Source: Defluviimonas aquaemixtae (GTDB lineage Bacteria > Pseudomonadota > Alphaproteobacteria > Rhodobacterales > Rhodobacteraceae). Taken from it: DNA of 64,000 bases. The notes under the pieces are model-generated. The model saw only the letters and a list, made by a program, of their open reading frames with translations, ran no database searches and was not told where the DNA came from. Position 1 is the stretch's first letter, and each line of letters begins with the position of its first letter. The position numbers were made by a program, and so were the translations under genes. The stretch lies in NCBI RefSeq assembly GCF_900302475.1, contig NZ_OMOQ01000005.1, forward strand, positions 1 through 64,000, in the 5' to 3' direction. Shown here piece by piece: positions 28,450 to 38,779 of this stretch.

Positions 28450-28480
28450 TGTGATCACACTATTTCCTGCTGTGATCACA
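28450..28480. promoter_or_regulatory. Paired palindromic operator upstream of sucC
   Basis: Two exact copies of TGTGATCACA at 28450-28459 and 28471-28480, centre to centre 21 bp (two helical turns), 110-140 bases before the sucC ATG and downstream of the mdh terminator. The motif and spacing match those upstream of sdhC. An additional half site AATCACAA follows at 28483-28490. Probably bound by a GntR-type dimer pair on one DNA face. Confidence 0.75.
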
Positions 28481-28589
28481 AAAATCACAATTCTCACGCA
28501 ACGACCGCAAATCCAACATTTCCCCCTTCGTTCGCGGCTGTGCCTGTGCCATCACCGGCGACAGACCGAACGGAACCGGGGGACATGCG

Positions 28590-29783
28590 ATGAACATCCA
28601 CGAATACCAGGCCAAGGCGCTTCTGCGCAGCTACGGCGCGCCGGTGTCGGACGGCCGGGCGGTCCTCCGGGCCGAGGAGGCCAAGACTGCGGCCGGGGAG
28701 CTCGACGGCCCCCTGTGGGTCGTCAAGGCCCAGATCCATGCGGGCGGGCGCGGCAAGGGCAATTTCAAGGAGGCCGAGGCAGGCGAGAAAGGCGGCGTGC
28801 GGATCGCCAAGTCGGTCGAAGAGGCCGCCAACGAAGCGCGCAAGATGCTCGGCCGGACGCTCGTCACGCACCAGACTGGCGCCCCCGGCAAGCAGGTCAA
28901 CCGAATCTATATCGAGGACGGCTCCGACATCGCGCGCGAGCTTTACCTCGCGCTCTTGGTCGACCGCCAGACCTCGCGCATCGCCTTCGTTTGCTCGACC
29001 GAAGGCGGCATGGACATCGAGGAGGTGGCCCACAAGACGCCCGACAAGATCCTGTCGTTTAGCGTCGATCCCGCCTCGGGCCTTTCGGACTTCCATGGCC
29101 GCCGCGTGGCCTTCGCGCTGGGACTGGAAGGGGCGCAGGTCAAGCAATGCGTGGGCCTGATCCGGACGCTCTACAAGCTCTTCGTCGAGAAGGACATGGA
29201 GATGCTTGAGATCAATCCTCTGATCGTCACCCCCGGCGGCCAGCTCAAATGCCTCGACGCCAAGATGGGCTTCGACGGCAACGCGATCTACCGCCACCCC
29301 GACATCGCCGCCCTTCGCGACGAGACCGAGGAGGACCCGAAGGAGCTCGCCGCCTCGAAGTTCGACCTGAACTACATCGCGCTCGACGGCGAGATCGGCT
29401 GCATGGTCAACGGCGCAGGGTTGGCCATGGCGACGATGGACATCATCAAGCTCTACGGCGCGGAGCCCGCCAATTTCCTCGATGTCGGCGGCGGGGCCAC
29501 GAAGGAGAAGGTGACCGAGGCCTTCAAGATCATCACGTCCGACCCGAACGTGAAGGGCATCCTCGTCAACATCTTCGGCGGCATCATGCGCTGCGACATC
29601 ATCGCCGAGGGCGTGATCGCCGCGGTCAAGGAGGTGGGGCTTCAGGTGCCCTTGGTGGTGCGGCTCGAAGGAACCAATGTCGAGAAGGGCAAGGAGATCA
29701 TCAAGGGCTCCGGCCTCAACGTCATCGCGGCGGACGACCTGTCGGACGCGGCCGAAAAGATCGTCAAGGCGGTGAAGGGGTAA
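28590..29783 (+). CDS. sucC: Succinyl-CoA synthetase beta subunit (ADP/GDP-forming)
   Basis: A 397-residue ATP-grasp subunit that with SucD forms succinate, CoA and ATP or GTP from succinyl-CoA in the TCA cycle. N-terminal [20 protein letters not shown], nucleotide-binding [19 protein letters not shown], and C-terminal [20 protein letters not shown] with [13 protein letters not shown] are diagnostic. It is the first gene of the sucCD-sulfotransferase-sucAB run. A GGGGGACATGCG stretch supplies the ribosome binding site. Confidence 0.98.
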   Translation: MNIHEYQAKALLRSYGAPVSDGRAVLRAEEAKTAAGELDGPLWVVKAQIHAGGRGKGNFKEAEAGEKGGVRIAKSVEEAANEARKMLGRTLVTHQTGAPGKQVNRIYIEDGSDIARELYLALLVDRQTSRIAFVCSTEGGMDIEEVAHKTPDKILSFSVDPASGLSDFHGRRVAFALGLEGAQVKQCVGLIRTLYKLFVEKDMEMLEINPLIVTPGGQLKCLDAKMGFDGNAIYRHPDIAALRDETEEDPKELAASKFDLNYIALDGEIGCMVNGAGLAMATMDIIKLYGAEPANFLDVGGGATKEKVTEAFKIITSDPNVKGILVNIFGGIMRCDIIAEGVIAAVKEVGLQVPLVVRLEGTNVEKGKEIIKGSGLNVIAADDLSDAAEKIVKAVKG

Positions 29784-29786
29784 GAC

Positions 29787-30668
<882 letters not shown>

Positions 30669-30719
30669 TTGTCCTCCCGCCCCGGCGCAGTCTGGGGCGG
30701 GGTTAGCAAGGTGACGGGT

Positions 30720-31439
30720 ATGCCGATTTTCCGGGTTGTCGAAAAGCTTCACTACTACGCCCACGTCCCGAAATGCGGCGGGTCGTCGGTCGAGGCGTAC
30801 CTCCGGCAACGCTTCGGCGCGCTCGCCTTTCTCGACACACGCCATCTGGAACTGCCTGAAGCCAAGCGCTGGACGAAGTCTTCGCCCCAGCACCTGCCCT
30901 GGTCCGCGCTCATGCGGCTGGTCCCGCCCGACTGGATCGCCTCGTCCTTCGCGGTCGTGCGCCACCCGGTCAAGCGGCTCGTCAGCGCGTTCCAGTACCA
31001 GGTGGAGGTCGAGGGCACCGTCGCCGCGCTCTGGTCGATCGACGAGTGGTTCGACGACTGGGTCGGCCGTGCCGAGGACGAGCCGTTCCTCTACGACAAC
31101 CACCTCTGCCCGCAATCGAAGATCGTGCCCGACGACGCGACTGTCTTCCGGTTGGAGGACGGGTTGTCCACGCTCGTCGGCCATATCGACGGGCTCGCGG
31201 GCGACACCCAAGGCCCGCGGGCCATCCCGAAGGAAAACGTGCGCAAGAAGAACATGGCGCCCGACGCCGAACGCCTCACGCCGTCGGCGGAGACGCTGAC
31301 GCGGATCGCCGAGGTCTATGCCGAGGACTTCGCCCGCTTCGGCTATGGCGCCGAGCCGCCCGCGAACGCGTCTGTCGATGCAGACCGGCGCGGCCTTCTT
31401 GGCCGCCTGACCGACAGCCTCACGGGGAAGCGCGCATGA
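30720..31439 (+). CDS. Sulfotransferase-family protein inside the suc operon
   Basis: A 239-residue protein with PAPS-binding signatures: 5'-phosphosulfate loop HVPKCGGSSVEAYL (residues ~15-28) and the 3'-phosphate region FAVVRHPVKRLVSAFQYQ. It belongs to the Sulfotransfer_2-like group, which sulfates carbohydrates or lipids, but the acceptor is unknown. It lies 51 bases after sucD on the same strand, and its stop overlaps a 33-codon frame that leads into sucA. ATG 30720 is chosen over GTG 30711 because the family match begins at residue 9. I recall similar placements in other Rhodobacterales, so it seems to be a stable passenger of the TCA operon. Confidence 0.82.
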   Translation: MPIFRVVEKLHYYAHVPKCGGSSVEAYLRQRFGALAFLDTRHLELPEAKRWTKSSPQHLPWSALMRLVPPDWIASSFAVVRHPVKRLVSAFQYQVEVEGTVAALWSIDEWFDDWVGRAEDEPFLYDNHLCPQSKIVPDDATVFRLEDGLSTLVGHIDGLAGDTQGPRAIPKENVRKKNMAPDAERLTPSAETLTRIAEVYAEDFARFGYGAEPPANASVDADRRGLLGRLTDSLTGKRA

Positions 31440-31537
31440 GAGCCGCCCCCATCACCCCGGCCGCGCCTGCCACGATCCGCGGCCCCAACCATGACGACAG
31501 GAGCGGCCGGAACGCCAACCGGCCGATAGGATCATGA
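31436..31537 (+). CDS. Possible 33-codon coupling ORF before sucA
   Basis: A frame of 33 codons starting with ATG 31436, which overlaps the sulfotransferase stop (ATGA), and ending with TGA 31535-31537, which overlaps the sucA start ATG 31534 (ATGA). The peptide is Pro, Arg and Ala-rich without family similarity. The exact four-base overlap on both sides is the pattern of translational coupling, so ribosomes could pass through it to sucA. It may also be chance. Confidence 0.3.
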   Translation: MRAAPITPAAPATIRGPNHDDRSGRNANRPIGS

Positions 31538-34503
31538 CGGAACAATCCCCCAACGGCCAGTTCCACGCCTCGAGCTTCCTGCAAGGCGCGAATGCCGAAT
31601 ATGTCGAACAGCTCTATGCCCGCTATGCCAATGACCCAGGCGCAGTCGATGCGACGTGGGCCGCCTTCTTCCGTTCGCTCGGGGACGCGGAGAACGACGT
31701 CCGGAAAGAGGCGAAGGGCGCCTCGTGGGAGCGTGCTGACTGGCCGCCGATGCCGGCGGACGAATTGACCTCGGCGCTGACCGGGGAATGGCCGATCGCG
31801 GCCAAGGAGATGAAGGGCGCCGGCGACAAGATCAAGGCGAAGGCCGCCGAGATGGGCGTCGCGGTCAGCGACGACCAGGTCAAGCAGGCGGTGCTCGATT
31901 CGATCCGCGCGCTGATGATCATCCGCGCCTATCGGATCCGCGGCCATCTCGTCGCCGAGCTCGATCCCCTGGGCATGCGCGCCGAGACGCCGCATCCCGA
32001 GCTCGACCCCCGCTCCTACGGTTTCGCCGAGGCCGACATGGACCGGCCGATCTTCATCGACAAGGTGCTGGGTCTCGAACATGCCTCGATGCGCGAGATC
32101 CTCGAGATCGTGAAGCGCACCTATTGCGGCACATTCGCGCTCCAGTACATGCACATCTCCGATCCCGAACAGGCGTCCTGGCTGAAGGAGCGGATCGAGG
32201 GCTTCGGAAAGGAGATCGCGTTCACGCGAGAGGGCCGCAAGGCGATCCTCAACAAGCTCGTGGAGGCCGAAGGCTTCGAGAAGTTCCTCCACGTCAAGTA
32301 TATGGGCACCAAGCGCTTCGGCCTCGACGGCGGCGAGGCCCTGATCCCGGCGATGGAACAGATCGTCAAGCGCGGCGGTGCGCTCGGCGTCGAGGACATC
32401 GTCTTCGGCATGCCGCATCGCGGCCGGCTCTCTGTGCTTGCCAACGTGATGGGCAAGCCCTACCGGGCGATCTTCAACGAGTTTCAGGGTGGAAGCTTCA
32501 AGCCCGAGGACGTGGACGGCTCGGGCGACGTGAAATACCACCTCGGGGCCTCGTCGGACCGGACATTCGACGGCAACGAGGTGCACCTCTCGCTGACCGC
32601 CAACCCCTCGCATCTCGAGGCGGTGAACCCGGTCGTCCTTGGCAAGGTCCGCGCCAAGCAGGCGCAGATCAACGACACGACCCGCACGAAGGTCCTGCCG
32701 ATCCTCCTGCACGGCGACGCGGCCTTCGCCGGTCAGGGCGTCGTGGCCGAATGCTTCGGCCTTTCCGGCCTCGCCGGGCACCGCACCGGCGGCACGATGC
32801 ACATCGTCGTCAACAACCAGATCGGTTTCACGACCGCACCGCATTTCTCACGCTCCTCGCCCTACCCGACGGATATCGCGCTGATGGTCGAGGCGCCGAT
32901 CTTCCACGTTAACGGCGACGACCCCGAGGCGGTCGTCCACGCCGCCAAGGTCGCGACCGAGTTCCGGCAGAAGTTCCGCAAGGACGTGGTCATCGACATG
33001 TTCTGCTACCGCCGTTTCGGTCACAACGAGGGCGACGAGCCGATGTTCACCAATCCGCAGATGTACAAGCGGATCAAGACCCACAAGACGACGCTTCAGA
33101 TCTACACCGAACGGCTCGTCCGCGACGGTCTCATCCCCGAGGGCGAGATCGAGGACATGAAGGCCGCCTTCCAGGCGCATCTCAACGAGGAATTCGAGAC
33201 CGGCAAGAGCTACAAGCCCAACAAGGCCGACTGGCTCGACGGACGCTGGTCGCATCTCGACCGCGAGAGCGAGGAATACACCCCCGGCAAGACCGCGATC
33301 ACCAAGAAGCTGATGGCCGAGATCGGCGACGCGCTGACTCGCGCGCCCGATGACTTCGACATTCACAAGACCGTCGCGCGCCAGCTCGAGAACAAGGCCG
33401 CGATGTTCAAGTCCGGCAATGGCTTCGACTGGGCCACCGCCGAAGCCTTGGCCTTCGGCTCCTTGCTGACCGAGGGCTTCCCGGTGCGCCTCTCCGGGCA
33501 GGACTGCACGCGCGGAACCTTCAGCCAGCGCCATTCGGCCTTCATCGATCAATCGACCGAGGAACGCTACTACCCGCTCAACCACATCAAGACGGGCCAG
33601 TCGCGCTACGAGGTCATCGATTCGATGTTGTCGGAATACGCCGTCCTCGGGTTCGAGTACGGCTATTCGCTCGCCGAGCCCAACGCGCTCGTGATGTGGG
33701 AGGCGCAGTTTGGCGACTTCGCCAACGGCGCCCAGATCATGTTCGACCAGTTCATCTCGTCGGGCGAATCGAAATGGCTGCGCATGTCGGGCCTCGTCTG
33801 CCTCCTGCCGCATGGGTTTGAGGGACAGGGGCCGGAACACTCCTCCGCCCGGCTCGAACGCTTCCTGCAGCAATGCGCGCAGGACAACTGGATCGTCGCC
33901 AACTGCTCGACACCCGCGAATTACTTCCACATCCTGCGCCGTCAGCTTCACCGGACGTTCCGCAAGCCCCTTATTCTGATGACGCCGAAATCGCTGCTGC
34001 GGCATCCGATGTGCGTCTCGGACGCGGACGACTTTACCACCGGCTCGACCTTCCACCGTTGCCTTTGGGACGACGCGCAGAAGGGCCATTCGGACACCAA
34101 ACTGGTGGCCGACAAGAAGATCCGCCGCGTCGTGATGTGTTCGGGCAAGGTCTATTTCGACCTGCTCGCAGAACGCGACGCGCGCGGGATCGACGACGTC
34201 TACCTCCTCCGGCTCGAACAGTTCTACCCGTTCCCGGCGCAATCCGTGGTGAAGGAGCTTGGGCGCTTCAAGGAAGCCGAGGTGATCTGGTGCCAGGAAG
34301 AGCCCAAGAACCAGGGCGCCTGGACCTTCGTGGAGCCGAACATCGAATGGGTGCTCACCCGGATCAAGGCCAAGACCCAGCGCCCGCGCTATGTCGGCCG
34401 GCACGCCTCGGCCTCGCCCGCGACCGGCCTCGCCTCGCGTCACAAGGCCGAACAAGACGTGATCGTGAACGAGGCGCTGACTCTGGAGGATGGCAAGAAA
34501 TGA
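31534..34503 (+). CDS. sucA: 2-oxoglutarate dehydrogenase E1 component
   Basis: A 989-residue thiamine-diphosphate enzyme that decarboxylates 2-oxoglutarate and succinylates the lipoyl group of SucB. The N-terminal [20 protein letters not shown] is the E2-binding extension. The catalytic core has [13 protein letters not shown] [14 protein letters not shown], the ThDP motif [13 protein letters not shown]...NNQIGFTT (residues ~398-432), and the C-terminal [20 protein letters not shown]. The downstream end overlaps sucB by four bases (ATGA). Confidence 0.98.
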   Translation: MTEQSPNGQFHASSFLQGANAEYVEQLYARYANDPGAVDATWAAFFRSLGDAENDVRKEAKGASWERADWPPMPADELTSALTGEWPIAAKEMKGAGDKIKAKAAEMGVAVSDDQVKQAVLDSIRALMIIRAYRIRGHLVAELDPLGMRAETPHPELDPRSYGFAEADMDRPIFIDKVLGLEHASMREILEIVKRTYCGTFALQYMHISDPEQASWLKERIEGFGKEIAFTREGRKAILNKLVEAEGFEKFLHVKYMGTKRFGLDGGEALIPAMEQIVKRGGALGVEDIVFGMPHRGRLSVLANVMGKPYRAIFNEFQGGSFKPEDVDGSGDVKYHLGASSDRTFDGNEVHLSLTANPSHLEAVNPVVLGKVRAKQAQINDTTRTKVLPILLHGDAAFAGQGVVAECFGLSGLAGHRTGGTMHIVVNNQIGFTTAPHFSRSSPYPTDIALMVEAPIFHVNGDDPEAVVHAAKVATEFRQKFRKDVVIDMFCYRRFGHNEGDEPMFTNPQMYKRIKTHKTTLQIYTERLVRDGLIPEGEIEDMKAAFQAHLNEEFETGKSYKPNKADWLDGRWSHLDRESEEYTPGKTAITKKLMAEIGDALTRAPDDFDIHKTVARQLENKAAMFKSGNGFDWATAEALAFGSLLTEGFPVRLSGQDCTRGTFSQRHSAFIDQSTEERYYPLNHIKTGQSRYEVIDSMLSEYAVLGFEYGYSLAEPNALVMWEAQFGDFANGAQIMFDQFISSGESKWLRMSGLVCLLPHGFEGQGPEHSSARLERFLQQCAQDNWIVANCSTPANYFHILRRQLHRTFRKPLILMTPKSLLRHPMCVSDADDFTTGSTFHRCLWDDAQKGHSDTKLVADKKIRRVVMCSGKVYFDLLAERDARGIDDVYLLRLEQFYPFPAQSVVKELGRFKEAEVIWCQEEPKNQGAWTFVEPNIEWVLTRIKAKTQRPRYVGRHASASPATGLASRHKAEQDVIVNEALTLEDGKK

Positions 34504-36074
34504 GCATCGAGGTCCGCGTCCCAACGCTCGGCGAAAGCGTCTCGGAGGCGACCGTCGCCACCTGGTTCAAGCAACCGGGCGACAGCGTCGCGGAGGATGA
34601 AATGCTCTGCGAGCTCGAGACCGACAAGGTGACGGTCGAGGTCCCCTCGCCGGCCGCCGGCAAGCTCGCCGAGATCGTAGCCAAGGAGGGCGACACAGTC
34701 GGCGTGAACGCGCTTCTGGCGCAGATCGCCGAGGCGGGCGATGCCAGTCCCGAGAAAGTGACCCCCAAGAAAAGCGCCGAAGCCGCGCCAAAAGCCGAAG
34801 AGGGAAGTGATAGCAAGATGTCTGGTAAGAATATCGACGTGATGGTTCCCACGCTCGGCGAAAGCGTGACCGAGGCGACCGTCTCCACCTGGTTCAAGAA
34901 GGTTGGCGACGCCGTCCAGCAGGACGAGATGCTCTGCGAGCTTGAGACCGACAAGGTCTCGGTCGAGGTGCCGGCCCCTGTCGCCGGGACGCTCGCCGAG
35001 ATCGTGGCCGAGGAAGGCGCGACCGTCGACGCCAAGGCCCGCCTCGCTGTCATCAGGGAAGGCGCGGGCGCCGGCTCTGCCCCCGCAAAGGCTGACACCG
35101 CGGTGGAACAGGCCGAAGCGGTGGAATCGCCCGGCGCCGGGCCGGAGACGGTCAAGGAGCGCAAGGATGTCGAGGACGCGCCGTCGGCCAAGAAGGCGAT
35201 GGCCGAAGCCGGGCTCACGGCCGATCAGGTCACCGGCACCGGCAAGGACGGCCGCGTCATGAAAGAAGACGTGGCCAAGGCCGCCGCGGGCAAAGCCGAT
35301 GCCGCCCCCGCCGCGGCCGCCGCAACCCCGGCCCCCGCCGCAGCACCTCGCGCCCCGATCCCGGCCGAGGATGCCGCGCGCGAAGAGCGGGTGAAGATGA
35401 CGCGGCTGCGCGCCACCATCGCCCGCCGCCTCAAGGACGCCCAGAACACCGCCGCCATGCTTACGACCTACAACGAAGTCGACATGTCCGCGGTCATGGA
35501 GCTTCGCAACCAGTACAAGGCCGAATTCGAGAAGAAGCACAGCGTCAAGCTTGGCTTCATGTCCTTCTTCGTCAAGGCGTGCTGCCACGCGCTGAAGGAG
35601 GTGCCCGAGGTCAATGCCGAGATCGACGGCGGCGACATCGTCTACAAGAACTACGTCCACATGGGCGTGGCCGTCGGCACGCCCTCGGGCCTCGTCGTGC
35701 CCGTCGTGCGCGACGCCGACCAGATGGGCTTCGCCGCGATCGAGAAGAAGATCGGCGAACTGGGCCTCCGCGCCCGCGACGGCAAGCTCTCGATGGCCGA
35801 AATGCAGGGGGGCAGCTTCACCATCTCGAACGGCGGCGTCTACGGCTCCTTGATGTCCTCGCCGATCCTCAACCCGCCGCAATCGGGGATCCTCGGGATG
35901 CACAAGATCCAGGAGCGCCCGATCGTGGTGAACGGCGAGATCGTGATCCGCCCGATGATGTACCTCGCGCTTTCCTACGACCACCGGGTCGTCGACGGCA
36001 AGGGCGCCGTCACGTTCCTCGTCCGGGTGAAGGAGGCTTTGGAGGATCCGACAAGGTTGCTGATGGATCTGTGA
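34500..36074 (+). CDS. sucB: Dihydrolipoyl succinyltransferase (E2) with two lipoyl domains
   Basis: A 524-residue E2 of the 2-oxoglutarate dehydrogenase complex. Two N-terminal lipoyl domains (residues ~2-77 and ~111-186) carry lipoylatable Lys43 and Lys152 in ETDKVTVEV and ETDKVSVEV, the two repeats being close copies. After an acidic and Ala/Pro-rich linker comes the E1/E3-binding domain ([11 protein letters not shown]...[13 protein letters not shown], ~228-260), another Ala/Pro linker, then the catalytic domain ending in [12 protein letters not shown] with the active-site His. E. coli SucB has one lipoyl domain. Two are usual in Rhodobacteraceae, as I recall. Confidence 0.97.
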   Translation: MSIEVRVPTLGESVSEATVATWFKQPGDSVAEDEMLCELETDKVTVEVPSPAAGKLAEIVAKEGDTVGVNALLAQIAEAGDASPEKVTPKKSAEAAPKAEEGSDSKMSGKNIDVMVPTLGESVTEATVSTWFKKVGDAVQQDEMLCELETDKVSVEVPAPVAGTLAEIVAEEGATVDAKARLAVIREGAGAGSAPAKADTAVEQAEAVESPGAGPETVKERKDVEDAPSAKKAMAEAGLTADQVTGTGKDGRVMKEDVAKAAAGKADAAPAAAAATPAPAAAPRAPIPAEDAAREERVKMTRLRATIARRLKDAQNTAAMLTTYNEVDMSAVMELRNQYKAEFEKKHSVKLGFMSFFVKACCHALKEVPEVNAEIDGGDIVYKNYVHMGVAVGTPSGLVVPVVRDADQMGFAAIEKKIGELGLRARDGKLSMAEMQGGSFTISNGGVYGSLMSSPILNPPQSGILGMHKIQERPIVVNGEIVIRPMMYLALSYDHRVVDGKGAVTFLVRVKEALEDPTRLLMDL

Positions 36075-36120
36075 GCAACGAACGTGGCATCTTTGGCCTC
36101 ATCTTAACTGGGAGATCGGT

Positions 36121-36342
36121 ATGACTGCGGACGATCTCGGACGCATTCTTCGCGCCGAGTATGACAAAGCGGAGCAGCGACAAAAAGCGGTCGCAGTTGT
36201 TTGCTTTGGCATTAAGTATGCCCAACAACTAAAGTCTCAATCTGTAGCTGCGGTGAGTGCATGCGCCGATATTGGTAAGTGGGCTCCACAAATTAGCCTG
36301 GGGGTAAACCTCGCCGAGCATGTTGAACTGAAAAAGCCATAG
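36121..36342 (+). CDS. Small protein, possibly HTH-like, with atypical base composition
   Basis: A 73-residue protein (ATG preceded by GGGAGATCGGT). The N-terminal half reads MTADDLGRILRAEYDKAEQR then AVVCFGIKYAQQL, and the C-terminal half ADIGKWAPQISLGVNLAEHV. The overall pattern resembles a widespread ~75-residue HTH-like family (LFGIxYAxEL ... LAxYVxLK), but without a search this is tentative. Base composition near 50% GC is far lower than the flanking suc genes (well over 60%), suggesting recent acquisition. It lies 47 bases after sucB in the same direction. Confidence 0.6.
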   Translation: MTADDLGRILRAEYDKAEQRQKAVAVVCFGIKYAQQLKSQSVAAVSACADIGKWAPQISLGVNLAEHVELKKP

Positions 36343-36396
36343 AGTGTGTATGGCGCACAGCTTCAGCCCGGTAATACATTCGAGAGGACCCACACC

Positions 36397-36660
36397 ATGC
36401 AACTCCTCTGCCGCAACGACATCGACGACTACGAAACCTGGAAGGACGTCTTCGACGCCGACCGCGAGGCGCATGGCCAGGCGGGTCTCAGCCTCCTCCA
36501 GCTCTGGCGCGAGGACGGCGAGCCCAACCGCGTCTGGTTCCTCTTCGAGGTCAACGACCACGCCAAGGCGCAGGCTTTCCTCGACGCGCCGCAGTCGGAA
36601 ATGCACGCGAAGCGCGCCGGGGTGCGGGACGGCGATTACCATTTCCTCCGCACTGCCTGA
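36397..36660 (+). CDS. Small cytoplasmic protein, function unknown
   Basis: An 87-residue protein (ATG after GAGAGGACCCACACC). The pattern of strands and helices (LLCRNDIDDYETWKDVFDAD, LLQLWREDGEPNRVWFLFE, AQAFLDAPQSEMHAKRAGV) looks like a single ferredoxin-fold alpha-beta barrel module, as in Dabb or antibiotic-monooxygenase-like proteins. No catalytic residues can be named. It lies between the HTH-like gene and the MAPEG gene on the same strand, part of the small-gene insert between sucB and lpd. Confidence 0.7.
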   Translation: MQLLCRNDIDDYETWKDVFDADREAHGQAGLSLLQLWREDGEPNRVWFLFEVNDHAKAQAFLDAPQSEMHAKRAGVRDGDYHFLRTA

Positions 36661-36687
36661 GCCCAGACCCGGAAAGGATCCGCTCCC

Positions 36688-37080
36688 ATGTCCAGCGAAC
36701 TCAACATCCTCGCGCTCTACGGGCTCTTCACCGCGCTCATCCTGATCCTCAAGGTGACGGGCTCGATGGGCCAGCTCGGCATGGGCTACCTGATCTCGTC
36801 GCGCGACGACCACCGGACACTGAAAGGCATCACCGGCCGGCTCGACCGCGCGCTGACGAACTCGATCACCGCGATGGCGCTCTTCGCGCCGGCGGTCCTG
36901 ATCCTCGCGCTGAAGGACGCATTCGGCGCCGCCACGCTGACCGCCGCGCAGGTCTTCCTGCTCGCACGCATCCTCTACGTCCCTGCCTACGGTTTCGGCA
37001 TCACCGGCATTCGCACGCTCCTCTGGCTCGTGGGCTTCGCCGCCACCGTGCTTCTCTATCTCGCGGCGCTGATGGCGTAA
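36688..37080 (+). CDS. MAPEG-family membrane protein
   Basis: A 130-residue protein with four predicted helices in the MAPEG (membrane-associated eicosanoid and glutathione metabolism) pattern: NILALYGLFTALILILKV, a loop with RRL-like TGRLDRALTNSITAMALFAP and the later QVFLLARILYVPAYGFGI. The segment R-x3-N with ARxxY is characteristic of the family. Bacterial members may have glutathione transferase or peroxidase activity, and function here is unknown. It lies 27 bases after the preceding small gene, with GGAAAGGATCCGCTCCC upstream of the ATG. Confidence 0.82.
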   Translation: MSSELNILALYGLFTALILILKVTGSMGQLGMGYLISSRDDHRTLKGITGRLDRALTNSITAMALFAPAVLILALKDAFGAATLTAAQVFLLARILYVPAYGFGITGIRTLLWLVGFAATVLLYLAALMA

Positions 37081-37123
37081 TGACCGGTGGTTCTTCTTCT
37101 GTTCCGAAATACCTTCGGGGGGC

Positions 37124-37162
37124 GCGGCCGGAACGGCCGCGGCGGGGGGCAGACGGCCCCCC
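37124..37162 (+). terminator. Tandem hairpins between the MAPEG gene and lpd
   Basis: GCGGCCG (37124-37130) pairs with CGGCCGC (37134-37140) around GAA, and GGGGGGC (37144-37150) pairs with GCCCCCC (37156-37162). Two strong adjacent stems end the upstream transcript or attenuate entry to lpd. There is no T-run, so the terminator call is tentative. Confidence 0.45.
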
Positions 37163-37183
37163 GTCCGGCACCGCCGCCCGGCA

Positions 37184-37222
37184 CGACACGTGTCGGGACG
37201 GATGTCATACGCTTGCCATACG
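37184..37222. promoter_or_regulatory. Palindrome and phased direct repeats upstream of lpd
   Basis: A perfect 12-bp palindrome CGACACGTGTCG (37184-37195) is followed by CATACG at 37206-37211 and again at 37217-37222, 11 bp apart. All lie 48-86 bases before the lpd ATG, in the expected promoter region. They look like protein-binding sites. No factor can be named. Confidence 0.4.
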
Positions 37223-37269
37223 TCTTGCCGACGCCCGGCAAACACCGGAAATGACCAAAGGAGTGACCC

Positions 37270-38658
37270 ATGGCTGAGTTCGACGTGATCATCATCGGCG
37301 CCGGTCCGGGCGGCTATGTCTCGGCCATCCGCTGCGCGCAACTGGGATTGAAGACCGCCGTCGTCGAGGGCCGCGAAACCTTGGGTGGCACTTGCCTCAA
37401 CGTCGGTTGCATCCCGTCCAAGGCGCTGCTGCACGCCAGCCACATGCTGCACGAGGCCGAGGAGAACTTCGCCAAGATGGGGCTCAAAGGGAAGGCGCCC
37501 TCTGTCGACTGGAAGCAGATGGTCGCCTACAAGGACGACGTCATCGGCCAAAATACCAAGGGCGTCGAATTTCTCTTCAAGAAGAACAAGATAACCTGGC
37601 TCAAGGGCTGGGGTTCGATCCCCGGACCGGGCAAGGTCAAGGTCGGCGACGAGACCCACGGGGCGAAGCACATCGTGATCGCAACGGGGTCCGAGGCCTC
37701 CAGCCTGAAGGGTGTCGAAGTAGACGAAAAGGCCGTCGTGACCTCCACCGGCGCGCTAGAGCTTGTGAAAGTGCCGAAGACCATGGTCGTGATCGGCGCG
37801 GGGGTGATCGGTCTGGAACTCGGCTCCGTCTATGCCCGCCTCGGCACCGAGGTGACGGTCATCGAATTCCTCGACCAGATCACCCCCGGCATGGACGGCG
37901 ACGTCCAGAAGACCTTCCAGAGAATTTTGAAAAAGCAAGGACTTGAGATCATCCTCGGTGCGGCCGTTCAAGGTGCCGATGTCAAGCGCGGCAAAGCGAC
38001 CGTCACCTACAAGCTCCGCAAGGACGACAGCGAGGCGACGCTCGACGCCGACTGCGTGCTCGTCGCCACAGGTCGCCGCCCCTTCACCGAAGGGCTCGGC
38101 CTCGACAAGCTCGGGGTGGAATTGGAGAAGGGCGGCCAGGTCAAGACCGACGGCCATTTCGCTACGAATATCAAGGGGATTTACGCGATCGGCGACGCGA
38201 TCGCCGGCCCGATGCTCGCACACAAGGCCGAAGACGAGGGCATGGCCCTGGCCGAGATTCTCGCGGGCAATGCCGGCCACGTTAACTACAACGTAATCCC
38301 CGGCGTGATATACACCACGCCCGAAGTCGCGACCGTCGGCAAGACCGAGGAGCAGCTGAAAGAGGAAGGCCGCGCCTACAAGGTCGGCAAGTTCTCCTTC
38401 ATGGGCAACGGCCGCGCGAAGGCGGTGTTTCAGGGCGAGGGCTTCGTGAAGCTGCTGGCCGACAAGGAAACAGATCGCATCCTCGGCGCCCATATCATCG
38501 GGCCCGCGGCAGGCGATCTGATCCACGAGATCTGCGTCGGCATGGAATTCGGTGCGGCGGCGGAGGACATCGCGCTGACCTGTCACGCTCACCCGACCTT
38601 TTCGGAAGCCGTGCGCGAAGCCGCACTCGCCTGTGGAGACGGGCCCATTCACGCCTGA
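37270..38658 (+). CDS. lpd: Dihydrolipoyl dehydrogenase (E3)
   Basis: A 462-residue flavoprotein that reoxidises dihydrolipoyl groups of 2-oxoacid dehydrogenase complexes with NAD. FAD motif [13 protein letters not shown], redox-active disulfide Cys42/Cys47 in [19 protein letters not shown] motif [19 protein letters not shown], and the catalytic His-Glu pair in [16 protein letters not shown]. Length is standard. It is separated from sucB by three small genes and by tandem hairpins, so it may have its own promoter. AAAGGAG precedes the ATG. Confidence 0.98.
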   Translation: MAEFDVIIIGAGPGGYVSAIRCAQLGLKTAVVEGRETLGGTCLNVGCIPSKALLHASHMLHEAEENFAKMGLKGKAPSVDWKQMVAYKDDVIGQNTKGVEFLFKKNKITWLKGWGSIPGPGKVKVGDETHGAKHIVIATGSEASSLKGVEVDEKAVVTSTGALELVKVPKTMVVIGAGVIGLELGSVYARLGTEVTVIEFLDQITPGMDGDVQKTFQRILKKQGLEIILGAAVQGADVKRGKATVTYKLRKDDSEATLDADCVLVATGRRPFTEGLGLDKLGVELEKGGQVKTDGHFATNIKGIYAIGDAIAGPMLAHKAEDEGMALAEILAGNAGHVNYNVIPGVIYTTPEVATVGKTEEQLKEEGRAYKVGKFSFMGNGRAKAVFQGEGFVKLLADKETDRILGAHIIGPAAGDLIHEICVGMEFGAAAEDIALTCHAHPTFSEAVREAALACGDGPIHA

Positions 38659-38779
38659 TCCAACGGGCGACACAGGCGTCGCACTGACCCGGTATCAGCA
38701 AGGGAAACGCGCCGCGCTACTCGCGGAAGTTGTGGTAAGACTTATCCTGTCTGTTCATTCCGAATGCAGAGGATGACTC

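Noticed and set aside
32848..34524. 558-codon minus-strand open frame
   Set aside because: Shadow of sucA in the opposite strand. sucA is identified by many conserved motifs.
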